NCBI GenBank assembly: GCA_030545055.2
Contig: CM061537.1
Span: 60,324,207 to 60,388,206 of the forward strand
DNA: 64,000 nucleotides
Source of the DNA: Neoaliturus tenellus
Lineage: Eukaryota; Arthropoda; Insecta; Hemiptera; Cicadellidae
Reading direction: 5' to 3'
Notes under the pieces: model-generated
Databases searched by the model: none
The model's input: only the letters and a program-made list of their open reading frames with translations
Told to the model about the DNA's origin: nothing
Shown here: in pieces, positions 11,957 to 22,266 of the stretch
How positions within the stretch are numbered: the first letter of the stretch is position 1
Layout: each line of letters starts with the position of its first letter
Translations under genes and position numbers: made by a program

Positions 11957-12741
11957 CTGCCGTGCTAAGCACAAAGGGGGTATCTGCAATTTTTGGCTAT
12001 ATTGAGATATTGATACCTAGTAAATCAGCATGATTTTATCTACTAGTTAATAAGGTATTTTGGCCGTAAAAACCAATAATTTCCTTTAAAATGATATTTA
12101 TTAGTTGGTCGTAACTGCTCAAATGGCATGTTTTACTAGGGGATTTTAGCAGTAACTAACATTCACTAAGCATTAAAAGTTGTATCTGCTGTAGATACGA
12201 CTTTTTTCCTTAGTAATATGTACATACGACATTTATATCTTAGTAAAGTAGTAGTTGCTACCTTTTGGCTTTAGTATTTTGTGTTATTCTCACATGTATT
12301 AAATAATTGAATATATATTAAAGATATATTAAATGATACATTTATATAATTTAATATAGGTAAATAAATAAATAAATCATTCTTAGGACATAAAGTAGTC
12401 CTAAGAATGGATTGTAGTGTCTTTATTAGCTTTAAATCAAACTTCAATGAAAAGACAATGAATGACATTAGCATACTCTTCAATTTACAATATAGGAATA
12501 ATAGTCAGCTATTAATAAAATAAGCTATTAATAAAATAGCTATTTTTAATAATTTATTTCTATTAATAAAATAGAGATAGCTATTTAATTAATTTATTAA
12601 TTAAATTAATTTCTATAGTTATTTACTCTTTTATTTTATTTTATACTTATATACATACTTAAAACTATAAAAATAAATTTTATTAATCATATAGTAATAA
12701 ATCAGACAAATTTGTGATTGAAATATTTAATATGAGTAAAC

Positions 12742-12975
12742 ATACTATCAATAAGAAGATTCCCACCTTCAGGTTTTAATATCAAGTTATTAATCACTCA
12801 ATTAATAGTACAAAATAATCAATTTTTTGTGACAACAATCCTAATCTTAACATCAATGATCTCAATATTCTTCTATACACGAATATTATTTTTATCAATT
12901 ATAAGACAAACATCTGTAAGAAAATGAATAGTAACAAGAAATCAGTTAAAATTATTCTTAATCTATCTTCTTATT
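12742..12975 (+). pseudogene. ND2: ND2 3'-region pseudogene (mitochondrial origin)
   Basis: Read with the invertebrate mitochondrial code, the frame gives a PPSGFN..KLL stretch like the conserved LPPFTGF motif of NADH dehydrogenase subunit 2. It then gives a hydrophobic run and FFYTRMLFLS, the usual YFYLR-type motif near the ND2 C-terminus, followed by KWMVTSNQLKLF. A few residues appear deleted within the GF..K motif relative to typical ND2. It is cut by the Helitron at 12976; a short continuation (about 13382-13430) follows it. Confidence 0.8.
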
Positions 12976-13381
12976 TCTATAATGGATTCGTCTGTTACGC
13001 CCCTTTTTCTCTCGAGATCTACTGAACCGATTTTTAAGATTGAGGTGTCATTTTAAAGCTTAGGATATAGCGCGTGGACGAATTAATTGTAATTAAAAAG
13101 GTCTTATCATTTCGGGCTTCGCCCCCCTCGCCTTTGATTTATTTCTTGATGGCGCTTTGTTGACCAACTTTCATCGTACGATGTTTATAAATGTGAATTG
13201 TAACTTAACAGCTGATAACTTTCATAAGAATTTTAAAGTCAGATTGTAAACAAAAATAGAGATTATTAGTTTTGAGGTATTTTTGAAGTAAATAGATAAA
13301 TAGTTTTTAACTATAATGTGAGTTATTAAACTGAAAAATATAAATGTTACAAAATGCGCAATTTGCGCACGGGCCCCCTAG
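12976..13381 (+). mobile_element. Non-autonomous Helitron nested in the NUMT
   Basis: The 3' end shows the Helitron signature: palindrome TGCGCAATTTGCGCA (about 13355-13369), a short GC-rich spacer, then CTAG followed by host T at 13382. The 5' end starts TCTATAATG, close to the TCTMTAYTA-type consensus, though the base before it is T and not the usual A. ND2-like sequence flanks it on both sides, which fixes its extent at about 406 bp. No Rep/helicase is encoded, so it would depend on an autonomous element elsewhere. Confidence 0.7.
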
Positions 13382-13461
13382 TAAGAATTAATTTAACAAT
13401 ATTACCTGCTATAATAGAGATAATATGTTTGACGTAAGACTTTAAATGAAGACTTAAACTT

Positions 13462-13700
13462 AAGACTTTAAGTTAAGTTATAACCTTTAAAGTTATCCAT
13501 ATCTAAATATGGGTAAGTCTTAGTTAAATTTTATCATCGCCTGTAAACTTGCAATTTAAATTTTCAATAAACTGTAAGACTAAACCAAAATATTTTAAGT
13601 TTTTTTGACTAAACAAATAAGAGAAACAAATAAGACTAAATAAAGAGAACAATATTTCTTAAATAAATTTACAGTTTACTACTTAAATCAGACATCTTAA
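13462..13700. pseudogene. trnW, trnC and trnY pseudogenes (mitochondrial origin)
   Basis: 13462-13522 folds as tRNA-Trp: acceptor strands AAGACTT and AAGTCTT close a stem around a CCTTTAAAG anticodon arm, where insects usually have CCTTCAAAG. 13524-13585 reads on the minus strand as tRNA-Cys (plus-strand CTTGCAA is the GCA anticodon loop). About 13630-13700 reads on the minus strand as tRNA-Tyr (TTTACAG is the GTA loop). The order and orientations are those of the ancestral insect mitochondrial genome. As part of a nuclear insertion these should not be functional. Confidence 0.7.
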
Positions 13701-13717
13701 CAAAAATATAATACCTC

Positions 13718-14132
13718 AGTAACATGAGGAAATGTTTGTTTTTTACAAACCATAAAGATATTGGAAATGTATATTTTCTGTTTGGAATTTGATCAGGAAT
13801 AAGTTAGTTGGAATAATACTAAGAGTGATTATCCATATTGAATTAGCTCTACCAGGATCATTCATCAATAATGATCAAGCCTACGACGTAATTGTTACCT
13901 CTCACGCATTTATTATAATTTTCTTCATAGTTACTTATGGCAATTATAATTAATTGGTGGCTTTGGCACAGTAATTGACTTCTACCGTTAGTAATTGGAG
14001 CTCCTGACTTAGCCTTTTCACGATTAAATAAAATAAGATTTAGGCTATTCGCATCTTCAATCACTTTAATAATAATAATCACTTTATTAATAATAAGATC
14101 TTTCACTGAAATAGGCGTAGGAATGATGTATG
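13718..14132 (+). pseudogene. COX1: COI 5'-region pseudogene (mitochondrial origin)
   Basis: The start region reads TNHKDIG and YFLFGIWSGM, followed by IELALPGSFINNDQAYDVIV, SHAFIMIFFMV and IGAPDLAFSRLN, diagnostic of cytochrome c oxidase subunit I. The match ends near residue 130 (SSFTEMGVG). Indels break the frame around 13820 and 13945 (an extra 'ggcaattataatta'-like stretch within PIMIGGFGN). ATA and AGA need mitochondrial meanings, confirming organellar origin. Confidence 0.93.
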
Positions 14133-14985
14133 ACTGTTTTTAAGATAGGACTGTTTTATAAGTATTTTTAAGAAGGAAGTTTCATTTAGTTAGCAGAGTA
14201 ATTTAATAAAAGTTTTTTACACAAACAAGTTTTACCATATTTGTGTAAATAAATTCTGTTTTCATCTGCTGTTTTATTATTATTGCTCATGAAGTAATTC
14301 TGATAACCAGGTCAGTAACTTAAGTTGTCTACAGTGCTTTTAGTTATATAAAATTATGTTCAGGACTTGGCAAATACAATTATATGATTAGATAGTTCAA
14401 CATACATTACTAAGCTTTCCTAGTTGTAAGTGTCAACTACTAATGTAATTTAGCCGTAACTACTGCAGATACAACTTAATCAGCTTAGTAAGTTGTACAT
14501 ACGACTAAAATAACCTAGTATATTTAGTTTAATTAGTTTTTTTACAATTAGCAGTATCTGCCACAAAAATGTGTTAAATAGTCATTTTGATGTAAATATA
14601 CTATTTTTAGATAAAGAAAAAAATACACATGCAGTGGTTATGGCGATATTATTCGTAGGCTCATAGTTACCGAAATTAAGAGGTTTAAACTTTGAGCCTC
14701 TTTTTCTCAAAATCAGCTCAAGTGCAGATACCCCCTTTGTGCTTAGCACGGCAGAGGTAGGTATTAATCTGGGACTGCTTTGCACTTTCTTTTTTCATTG
14801 AATTTTTCCCTTTACATCATTTTTGTCTTCTTACCAAGAACCATAGTTAATTGAAACATCTGCACAGTCATCATTTATTATGTTCAAACAAATAGCAGTG
14901 TAACAAATAAATAAAAATTTAAAAAAATATAACAGGCTAAGTGACAGGAGCACTAAAAGATTGTACAATTTAAAGAATCTTTAAA

Positions 14986-15382
14986 TCTATACTATACTTA
15001 TTTAATACGCTAAGGGTATTTTTGTAAAGAGAATACAAACAGAACACAATTGTACATTCTCGTACAATTTTCAACCGATTTCAAAGTTTTTTCTAGTTGT
15101 TTTTGCCAAAAAATGATGAGAATCTGACTAAGGCCCTAATACATTTACAAGATTTAAAATTTTCCCATTAGAATAACATTGAGCTTGGGTTTAGACTTTT
15201 TAAACATCTGTTACCGTATGTATACCTGTAAATAATATGTGTATTTATGGGGTTTAGGTACTGATAATCACAATATTGGATCGGTAGGGTGTTATTGATT
15301 TAAAACTAAAAGTAATGATTTTTAGCAATTACATGGGTTAGTCCCGATTAGTTTGCTCAATTTTGAGCAACACGTTTACTAG
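14986..15382 (+). mobile_element. 397-bp non-autonomous Helitron (TCTATACTTATT family)
   Basis: It begins TCTATACTATACTTATTTAA after host A and ends with hairpin TTGCTCAATTTTGAGCAA, eight bases, then CTAG before host T at 15383. The same sequence recurs at 37864-38249 (+) and 41053-41870 (-), so both ends are supported by independent copies. No coding capacity. It lies in the last InR intron. Confidence 0.85.
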
Positions 15383-16406
15383 TACATAATAAAATGTTAA
15401 ATAGGAACAAATATGTCCATAGTTTACTTCAACCTTCTACCTTCTCAAAATCAAATACAACTTAAGTTGATCACATGCACAAAACTCACCTCAAACTTGC
15501 CCACTTTAAATTATTATATCTCTAATGATAGAGGGTATTCCTTGGCAGTCAATGAACAAATTTTCAGATCCTGCAATAACGACAAGGGACGAAAGTACCC
15601 TGGAATTCACGACAGTGACAGTGAAGGTGACAAATGAACCAGCTGCTCTTTGTCAGGAATAAAGTACACCTCTTCCAGTGGCGGATCCAGGGAGGGGCTA
15701 GGGGGGGCTATAGCCCCCCCTTGGGTATCCTATTAACACTAGATAAAATGGGTAATTTGTTTTGTTGGGTTGCCGAACATGAAAGGAATCCGTGCGCGCC
15801 GCGGCACCAGGGCCGGATTTAGGAATGGGCCACATGGGTCCAGGCCCAGGGCGGCAAATTTTAAGGGCTGGCAGATTTTTGTTGGGGATTAGATTAAATT
15901 AGTCTAAAATATCAAGAGTGGTACATGATTTTTTTTTGTTTCATTATGGTTTACACTGAGTAAAACTGCGAGGGCGCGAGCCACGACTACATAGCTAATT
16001 ATTTGGCATCATTAAACTGATCGTCTTGCCCTTTCAGCGTAACCACTCTGACAAAAATAAAAATCCCGGTGGTCCGGTTTGCGAACTGAATTTCCCATTT
16101 CATTCCATTTATTGTATAAATATAACGGTTTGTCCCGACGCTTGTGATTTTTTATTTTTGATCTTTAAACCACCAGCAATAAGTTATCTCTTGCTGATTT
16201 TCATTTTGGATTTTCTGACTCTATTTCAAAACAAAGTTTCATCGATGGTCATGACACGATATTTTTCCATTTCATTTGTAGGTCTGTTTATAAAGCAATA
16301 ACGTAGCTCACTATATTACGAAAATTGTGTTGTACACTGTCGTCTCACATTTTAATATCGGCTATACAATTGCCGCGTCCAAACGCTCTCTGGGATTCTA
16401 TGTTTT

Positions 16407-16527
16407 AGCGAATTTCCCATAGGGAATAAGCTATTACCGTAGGTCTCATGGAAAGACCTAAGCCCGGGACCATGTTACTTTTTCGTTTTGAGGTGCCCAG
16501 AGACCGAAAATAATAGTCATTAAAATT

Positions 16528-16616
<89 letters not shown>

Positions 16617-17404
16617 CCCTAGACACGATAACTCTCGTAAAAATGGTCCGATCGACACCAAATTTGGTAGAGATGTGTAATCCTACGTTTATTCGGATGA
16701 GTTCGAAAACCAGACATATCGACCTACCGGAAGGGGTAGTTTTGGGGGGTTTTGTACCCCAAAAATGGGTTTTTTGCATTTTTCATATGTAAATTTTAAA
16801 AATGTTTAATTTTTATTTTGACCATTGGATTTAGCTCAAAAAAAAACACACAATTTAGTATTTTGAAGCTTTGCTCTATCTCCATTGGTTACCGAGATAT
16901 TACAAAGTCTAAAGACAGTACATTGTTTTTTGGGGCTCCAATGTTAATCTTATGGAGAATAAGGATGTGTTAATATTTCACTTATTAACCAATATTTTTG
17001 GATGAAACTTAGTATTTAGCTTCATTTGGTTGATATTCATCCATTTAAGGTGAAAATTCTTTGTGTTTGTACTTATCATGGCAGCAAACCTGCATACTCT
17101 TTTCCCATGTTAATCATATGGAGAATAGGCAAACTCGTTTATTTATGGACAGATATTGATGAAACTTACTATATGGCTTTATATGGTCGAAATAAATTTT
17201 TTCTACATGCTAAAAACCTACTTTTAGTGTCCCCCATGGCAGCATACCTGCATACTCTTTCCCTATATCTTAAGGAGAATAGACATTTATTTCCCTATTT
17301 ATGAGCACGTGATGAAATTTTGTTTACAAGTTTAGCTGGTCAAAATTAATATTACTAATCTGGAAATTCGCTGAGTACGCAGGTCTGCTGCGACAGGGGG
17401 TATT
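16407..17404 (+). mobile_element. Helentron-like (HINE/DINE-like) element, copy 1
   Basis: It begins AGCGAATTTCCCATAGGGAA. Near the 3' end the same 11 bases return in inverse (GGAAATTCGCT), followed by a small hairpin (CGCAG..CTGCG) and GGGGGTATT. A TA microsatellite core lies at 16528-16608. Subterminal inverted repeats, a microsatellite core and a 3' hairpin are the known layout of Helentron-associated elements such as Drosophila DINE-1; the assignment is my inference. Copies: 44121-45084 and 54398-60464, plus the remnant at 2848. Confidence 0.7.
16528..16608. repeat. (TA)n microsatellite
   Basis: An almost uninterrupted TA tract with a few TG steps forms the core of the Helentron-like element. 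The copy at 44121-45084 has a shorter, more degenerate version at 44240-44292. The tract yields a spurious Tyr/Ile-repeat frame on the minus strand. Confidence 0.95.
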
Positions 17405-17970
17405 TTCTTTGTAGCTGATTTTGGTGATTTTATTTTGCCGTCTGCTTATGAACCAATTTATGGGTTGTGAAGATTCGCTGTTGTTTAGACGCAATATAAA
17501 TTAATTTAAGTTCTTATGTAGTTTTATTATTTATACAGAAATACTATTTTCTGTATTGGTAGTAAACAAATGTACGACCGAGAAAATTTTTAACATGGAG
17601 GGGGTTTTAACTTTTGTTGGCAATCAAGTCACAAAAATTTAACTTTGAATAATCGTTTTTTTCTTCTCTTTCATTATACTACTTTATTAAGATTTACCTG
17701 GACCATTAAACAGTTAAATAATAAAAGCGATACCCTGAAAAGGAATCAAAAGATATTATAAATTCTCTGTTCATCCCAAATAACATGCAGTCTTAATTAG
17801 CATTCGACCTAGACACAGATAGTGAGGTTAGGGCCTATAGCTTATGAAAAAATGATGTTTTATGTGAGCATATGGTTCTACAGTAGCCTATGTACCAAAA
17901 TAAACAGTACCATATTGAAATTGCAAGATTTTATATACTTAGTTCCACCAACATATAAACGTAGGTTTAA

Positions 17971-18428
17971 GAGTCATCTTCACCCCTGAGATAGTAGCCC
18001 ATTGTTGCGCAGTCGGCAATGTTAATCATACGGCTTTTAATGCAAAACATGGTATTTGATTCCCCTGTTTCGGACGCCGTTTTTTAACCGATTTTCTTTA
18101 AACTAGGTAAGTGTTTAGTTGAATAGTTATATTAGGTCTCTCATACCTTAAATTTTGAAAAATTAACAAGTATTACTCTCTGTGACGTCGCAAAGTAACT
18201 AGATTTCCCCTAGTAATATTTCAAAATTTAGTAAAATTTTCAATATTTCGAGATATGAGGGACCTAATATAACTATTCAACTAAACACTTACCAAGTTTA
18301 AAGAAAATCGGTTGAAAAACGGCGTCCGAAACAGGGGAATCAAATACCATGTTTTGCATTAAAAACCATATGATTAACATTGCCGACTGCGCAACAATGG
18401 GCTACTGGCCCAGGGGTGAAGATGACTC
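17971..18428. mobile_element. 458-bp foldback element flanked by TTAA
   Basis: Arms of about 200 bp beginning GAGTCATCTTCACCCCTG mirror each other almost perfectly around a centre near 18200. TTAA lies immediately outside each end (17967-17970, 18429-18432). This would fit a piggyBac-type or other TTAA-specific MITE. No coding frame. It is nested inside the hAT-type element. Confidence 0.8.
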
Positions 18429-18977
18429 TTAAACTCAATTAATAACATACTTGAGGCAACACTCGTATTACCGTTCTTGAAGGTTTTGTATATCATTTTG
18501 GTAAAGATGGCTGATCGATTTCAGTGCTGTTTATTTTGGTGCTTATTGTACAATGAATATTGTTTTGGAATATAAAAACTTACCATAGGGTAAAATTACG
18601 AAAATGTACGTCAATATTTGTTTTAAAAACTTAATCACTTGAAAAAATAGTAATATCACTCAACTGCATTAAAGCATTATTTTAAGCACCGATATTCTAA
18701 ACATTTTCCCAGGGCGGGAACCCCAGATCCCTTCCTCCTGTTGTTGATGGGACTTACCCCAGACCCCCAACTAGCCCCCCCCCCCCCCCCCCCCCCTTTG
18801 GCCAATCCTGGATCCGCCACTGACCTCTTCTGATCCATCACTACAGTCTAATTGTGCATCATAGAGTGTGTCAGTGTCTTGAGTAATGTACTATCCATGT
18901 ACAGTAATAAAGATTTTATTGTTTTAAACGTTATCCCACTTTTGGCTTGAAAGTTTAATTCAGTTTGATCTGTTTAG

Positions 18978-21900
18978 GTATCAGTTCCTGAATCGAAGAT
19001 GCATCACAAGAGAAGAATGCACATCAATGGACTTGCCCAAGGGACCACCAGGAGTGGAGACACTGAGATCGCCTGCCACCCAAGCAACCAAGTACATCAT
19101 TTTCAATGGGACCTGCACCGACAGCTGCCCTCCAGGCTACGAATTTGATGCTGCTGGTACCACGTGCATGCCGTGCAGGGGCGGAAAGTGCCAGAAGTGG
19201 TGCCACGGACAGTCCATCGAGAATATTGGAGATGCCGAGATGTTACGCGGATGCACTCACATTCAGGGCTCGCTGGAAATAAGCATCAGAACTGGCAAGC
19301 CAAAGAGGGTGTTTGAAGAATTGGAGGACAATCTAGGTTCTATTGAAGAGATAGAACACTATTTAAAAGTTGTACGTTCTTTCCCCATCATGAATCTAAA
19401 GTTTCTGAAGAACTTGACTGTAATTCATGGGAAATACATTGATGCTGGTAATTATTCACTTTTGGTGCTAGAAAATCAAAACCTCCAAGAACTTTGGGAC
19501 TGGGATACAAAACAAAGTTTTAACATCTCAAATGGTAAAGTATTTTTCCACTATAATCCTAAGCTTTGCTTGCAACATATTGACAAACTGCTTTCTGTCA
19601 TACATTATGACAAGAACGTCACAAATTTGGAGGTGGGGAAAGATTCAAATGGTGATAAATTTCCATGTAACGCTACTGAAATAGACATAAGGGTTAGTTA
19701 CAAGACGTTTAACATGATACAAATCAGTGTTCCTTACCTGCAAATTAACTATGACACTACTATACTTCGTTATGTTGTTTATTTTACCAAAGCGCCTTTC
19801 AGAAACATGACAATGTTTGATGAACTTGATCAGTGCTCAGATTATGGCTGGAAAACCAAAGATATTGCTGTGGATCCTAAAGATCATGATTTTGAAAAGA
19901 ATGGATTTAAAGTTAATCTAACCGATCTTGAACCGTACACCCAATATGCATTCTACGTAACAACTTACACGATCGACAGATTTGGTGCTCAAAGCTCCAT
20001 TTGTTATGAAACTACTTTACCGACAAAACCGTCAGAACTGACTCGACTTGTCACCTTCTCTAACAAGAGCTCAGAAATAGTTTTGCAATGGGATCCTCCT
20101 AAATACATTAATGGTAAACTTGAAAAGTATGTGGTTACCTGGTCTCCCCTGCAATATGTTGAAACTCCTATCAGGATCCGTAATTATTGCGAAAATCCAT
20201 TAGATTACAACAATGAGGAGGAAACGTACACACCTCTTTTGCCAGAAGTCGAAAGCAAGCAAAATAATTGTTGTTCTGCAGTAAAGAAACAAATTCATAT
20301 ACCAAAGGAAGGTTTTGAAAAACTTTGTTCAAACTATGAACATTGCACGTTGTCTATAAGAACTCTTGACAAAGAGACATCAGCATCTCAAGAATCTTGT
20401 GAATCATGTTTCTATTCATACATTTATGAAGATCCTTTTGGATTCACCAGAAAACCAAACAACCAACAAAATCAAACTCCTGTCGATCAAAGAAGAGAAA
20501 ATTTTAGCTCCCTTCATACAATATTTTCAATTCATGGTTCCCCAAACATTTTAAAAGCAGATATCAGACCAAACACTTCAAATTTTACCATAAATGGTCT
20601 TCTCCATTTTCAGGATTACTTGATAACAGTTAAAGCCTGTAGACACACACATCCTAATGAAACGATAACTTCAGAAGACACCCGCTGCAGCAAAACAGAC
20701 ATAGTAACTGTTAGAACTAAAATGGATGAACATGCAGACGTAATCGACGCAAGTTCTTTGAGTCAAGAAATTGTTAATGGCACTGTATTTATAGCGTGGG
20801 CAACACCTCCTCGTCCAAATGGATTGATTGTTGCGTTTGAAGTTGAACAGAGCCTAACAGTTTTGGACACTACCAATCCCATCATATCTTGTATTCCTTT
20901 TTCTGAATATGAAAATAACAGTAGGCGGTATTCTATTATGGGTCTGGCAGAAGGTGCTTACAAAGTAAGGGTTCGAGCAATCTCCTTGGCGGGAAAAGGA
21001 CCCTACACAAACTATCTTTACTTTGAGATTTCAAAAAAACTTTTTTCAATATTTAAGTTAATTTTTCTCTTTATTGTTTTTTGTATTGTAATAATAATTG
21101 TGTGTATTATTTTGACAACTTACATGAAGAAGAAACGTGGGCTTGATGATATTCTGGTGGCTGAAGTAAATCCAGATTATCATTACATTCAGGATGAATG
21201 GGAAATATCGAGAGATGATGTTGAACTTCAGGAAGAATTGGGTGTTGGAGCATTTGGAAAGGTATTTAAAGGGATTTTGAAACCTGGCAATTTACCTTGT
21301 GCAGTAAAGACTGTTAGTGAAGATGCCACATTGTATGAAACATACCTGTTTTTAAGTGAAGCTTCTGTAATGAAATCTGTGTCAAAAGCTTATCACATTG
21401 TCAGTTTATTAGGGGTAGTCTCTATTGGACGGCCACCTTTAGTAATAATGGAACTGATGAGTTTAGGCGATCTCAAAATGTATCTCAGATCAACCAGAGA
21501 TACTAACCCTCCCACCAATGCCGTAATGATCAACATGGCACTTCAAATTGCAGATGGAATGGCCTTCATGGAAGCTAAGAAGTATGTTCATAGAGACTTA
21601 GCAGCGAGAAATTGCATGGTAAACAAAGACTGTGTTGTCAAAGTTGGAGATTTTGGAATGACTCGAGACATATATGAAACCGATTACTACCGAAAAAACA
21701 ACGTGGGTCTGCTTCCTATTCGGTGGATGGCACCAGAAAGTTTACAAGATGGAGTGTTCACAAGCCAGTCAGATGTGTGGAGTTATGGGGTAGTGTTATG
21801 GGAAATCGTAACTCTCGCAGAGCAACCATATCAAGGATCCTGCAATGACCAGGTTCTACAAGAGGTGATTGCCGGCCGAAAACTCAGCCCACCGAGAAGA

Positions 21901-22266
21901 AGCCCCGGTACACTAAAAAACATCATGTTGTCTTGTTGGAAAAGAAAACCATCACAACGAATGACCTTCATGCAGATTGAAACTTGTCTTGAATACTACC
22001 ACGATGAGGAATTCAAGAAAGTTGCTTACTATTACACACAAGAAGCTATAGATCTGAGAAAAAACACATCAGACTATGAAGAAATGCAGTCTGTAGAGGA
22101 TCCTTTGCTAGGTGCATCTAGTGACGAGCAACTCCCACCAGAATACTACAACCGTCAAAATATTGCATTGCTTCTAAAGAAAGTGAAGTCCTTCCACCGA
22201 GAAGAGTTGTCAAGGATCGATGAAGCAGGGCCGTCCTCTCAAGACGATACTCGATCAAATGTGTAA
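18978..22266 (+). CDS. InR: Insulin receptor, terminal exon: L2, FnIII, transmembrane, tyrosine kinase
   Basis: This final coding exon of 3289 nt follows a TGTTTAG acceptor; its first base completes the Thr codon begun at 10878. In order: end of the cysteine-rich region (YQFLNRRC, CTDSCPPGYEF, CQKWCHG), receptor L2 domain (from GQSIENIGDAEML, about 19210-19590), fibronectin III domains with the insert region (about 19690-21030), a membrane helix (about 21045-21120), juxtamembrane NPDYHY (IRS-binding NPXY type, 21169), and tyrosine kinase with GVGAFGKVF (21241), catalytic Lys at 21307, HRDLAARN (21589), DFG (21649), activation-loop YETDYY (21673) and RWMAPESL (21721). It ends with a short tail and TAA. 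All key kinase residues are present. No RXXR convertase motif is visible in the ectodomain part. Confidence 0.97.

Larger units (their letters stand above)
12742..14132 (+). pseudogene. Nuclear mitochondrial insertion (NUMT): ND2-trnW-trnC-trnY-COI
   Basis: A single mitochondrial segment in the standard insect order is recognisable: the 3' part of ND2, then trnW(+), trnC(-), trnY(-), then the 5' third of COI. Mitochondrial codon meanings are needed to read it (ATA Met, AGA Ser). It is clearly nuclear: it sits in the InR intron inside a TIR element, carries indels, and is interrupted at 12976-13381 by a Helitron. Without the Helitron the insertion is about 985 bp. Confidence 0.9.
11957..14754. 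mobile_element. 2.8-kb element with 32-bp perfect TIRs and 4-bp TSD
   Basis: The left end CTGCCGTGCTAAGCACAAAG continues through GGGGGTATCTGCA for 32 bp and is repeated exactly in reverse complement at the right end. The flanking AGGT (11953-11956 and 14755-14758) is a candidate 4-bp target duplication. Diverged subterminal repeats (GTATCTGC, TTAGTAA.. and GTTGTA-like words at 12110-12260 and 14420-14540) reinforce the symmetry. No transposase frame remains. The interior holds a mitochondrial DNA insertion, itself holding a Helitron. A 4-bp duplication would fit CMC/Chapaev-like or Ginger-like elements, but I do not assign a superfamily. Confidence 0.8.
15676..18822. mobile_element. 3.15-kb hAT-type element with 8-bp TSD in the InR intron
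   Basis: The left end CAGTGGCGGATCCAGGG and the right end CCTGGATCCGCCACTG are inverted repeats, flanked on both sides by the exact 8-bp duplication ACCTCTTC (15668-15675 and 18823-18830). An 8-bp duplication and a CAGTGGCG terminus fit hAT elements. Both ends carry G/C homopolymer tracts just inside. No transposase frame is present. The interior is filled by other insertions (16407-17404 and 17971-18428). An isolated end-like phrase CAGGGCCGGATTTAGG at 15807 suggests another truncated element. Confidence 0.85.

Noticed and set aside
13462..13700. Functional tRNA genes for Trp, Cys and Tyr
   Set aside because: They are mitochondrial-type tRNAs inside a nuclear insertion next to broken ND2 and COI; the Trp anticodon arm is altered.
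16405..16779. Minus-strand frame with a long Tyr/Ile repeat
   Set aside because: It is translation of the TA microsatellite inside the Helentron-like element; the neighbouring frames at 44119-44461 are the same artefact in the second copy.
18777..18796. Long poly-C run as a functional site
   Set aside because: It is the homopolymer just inside the right end of the hAT-type element, mirrored by G/C runs at its left end; its length is prone to sequencing error.
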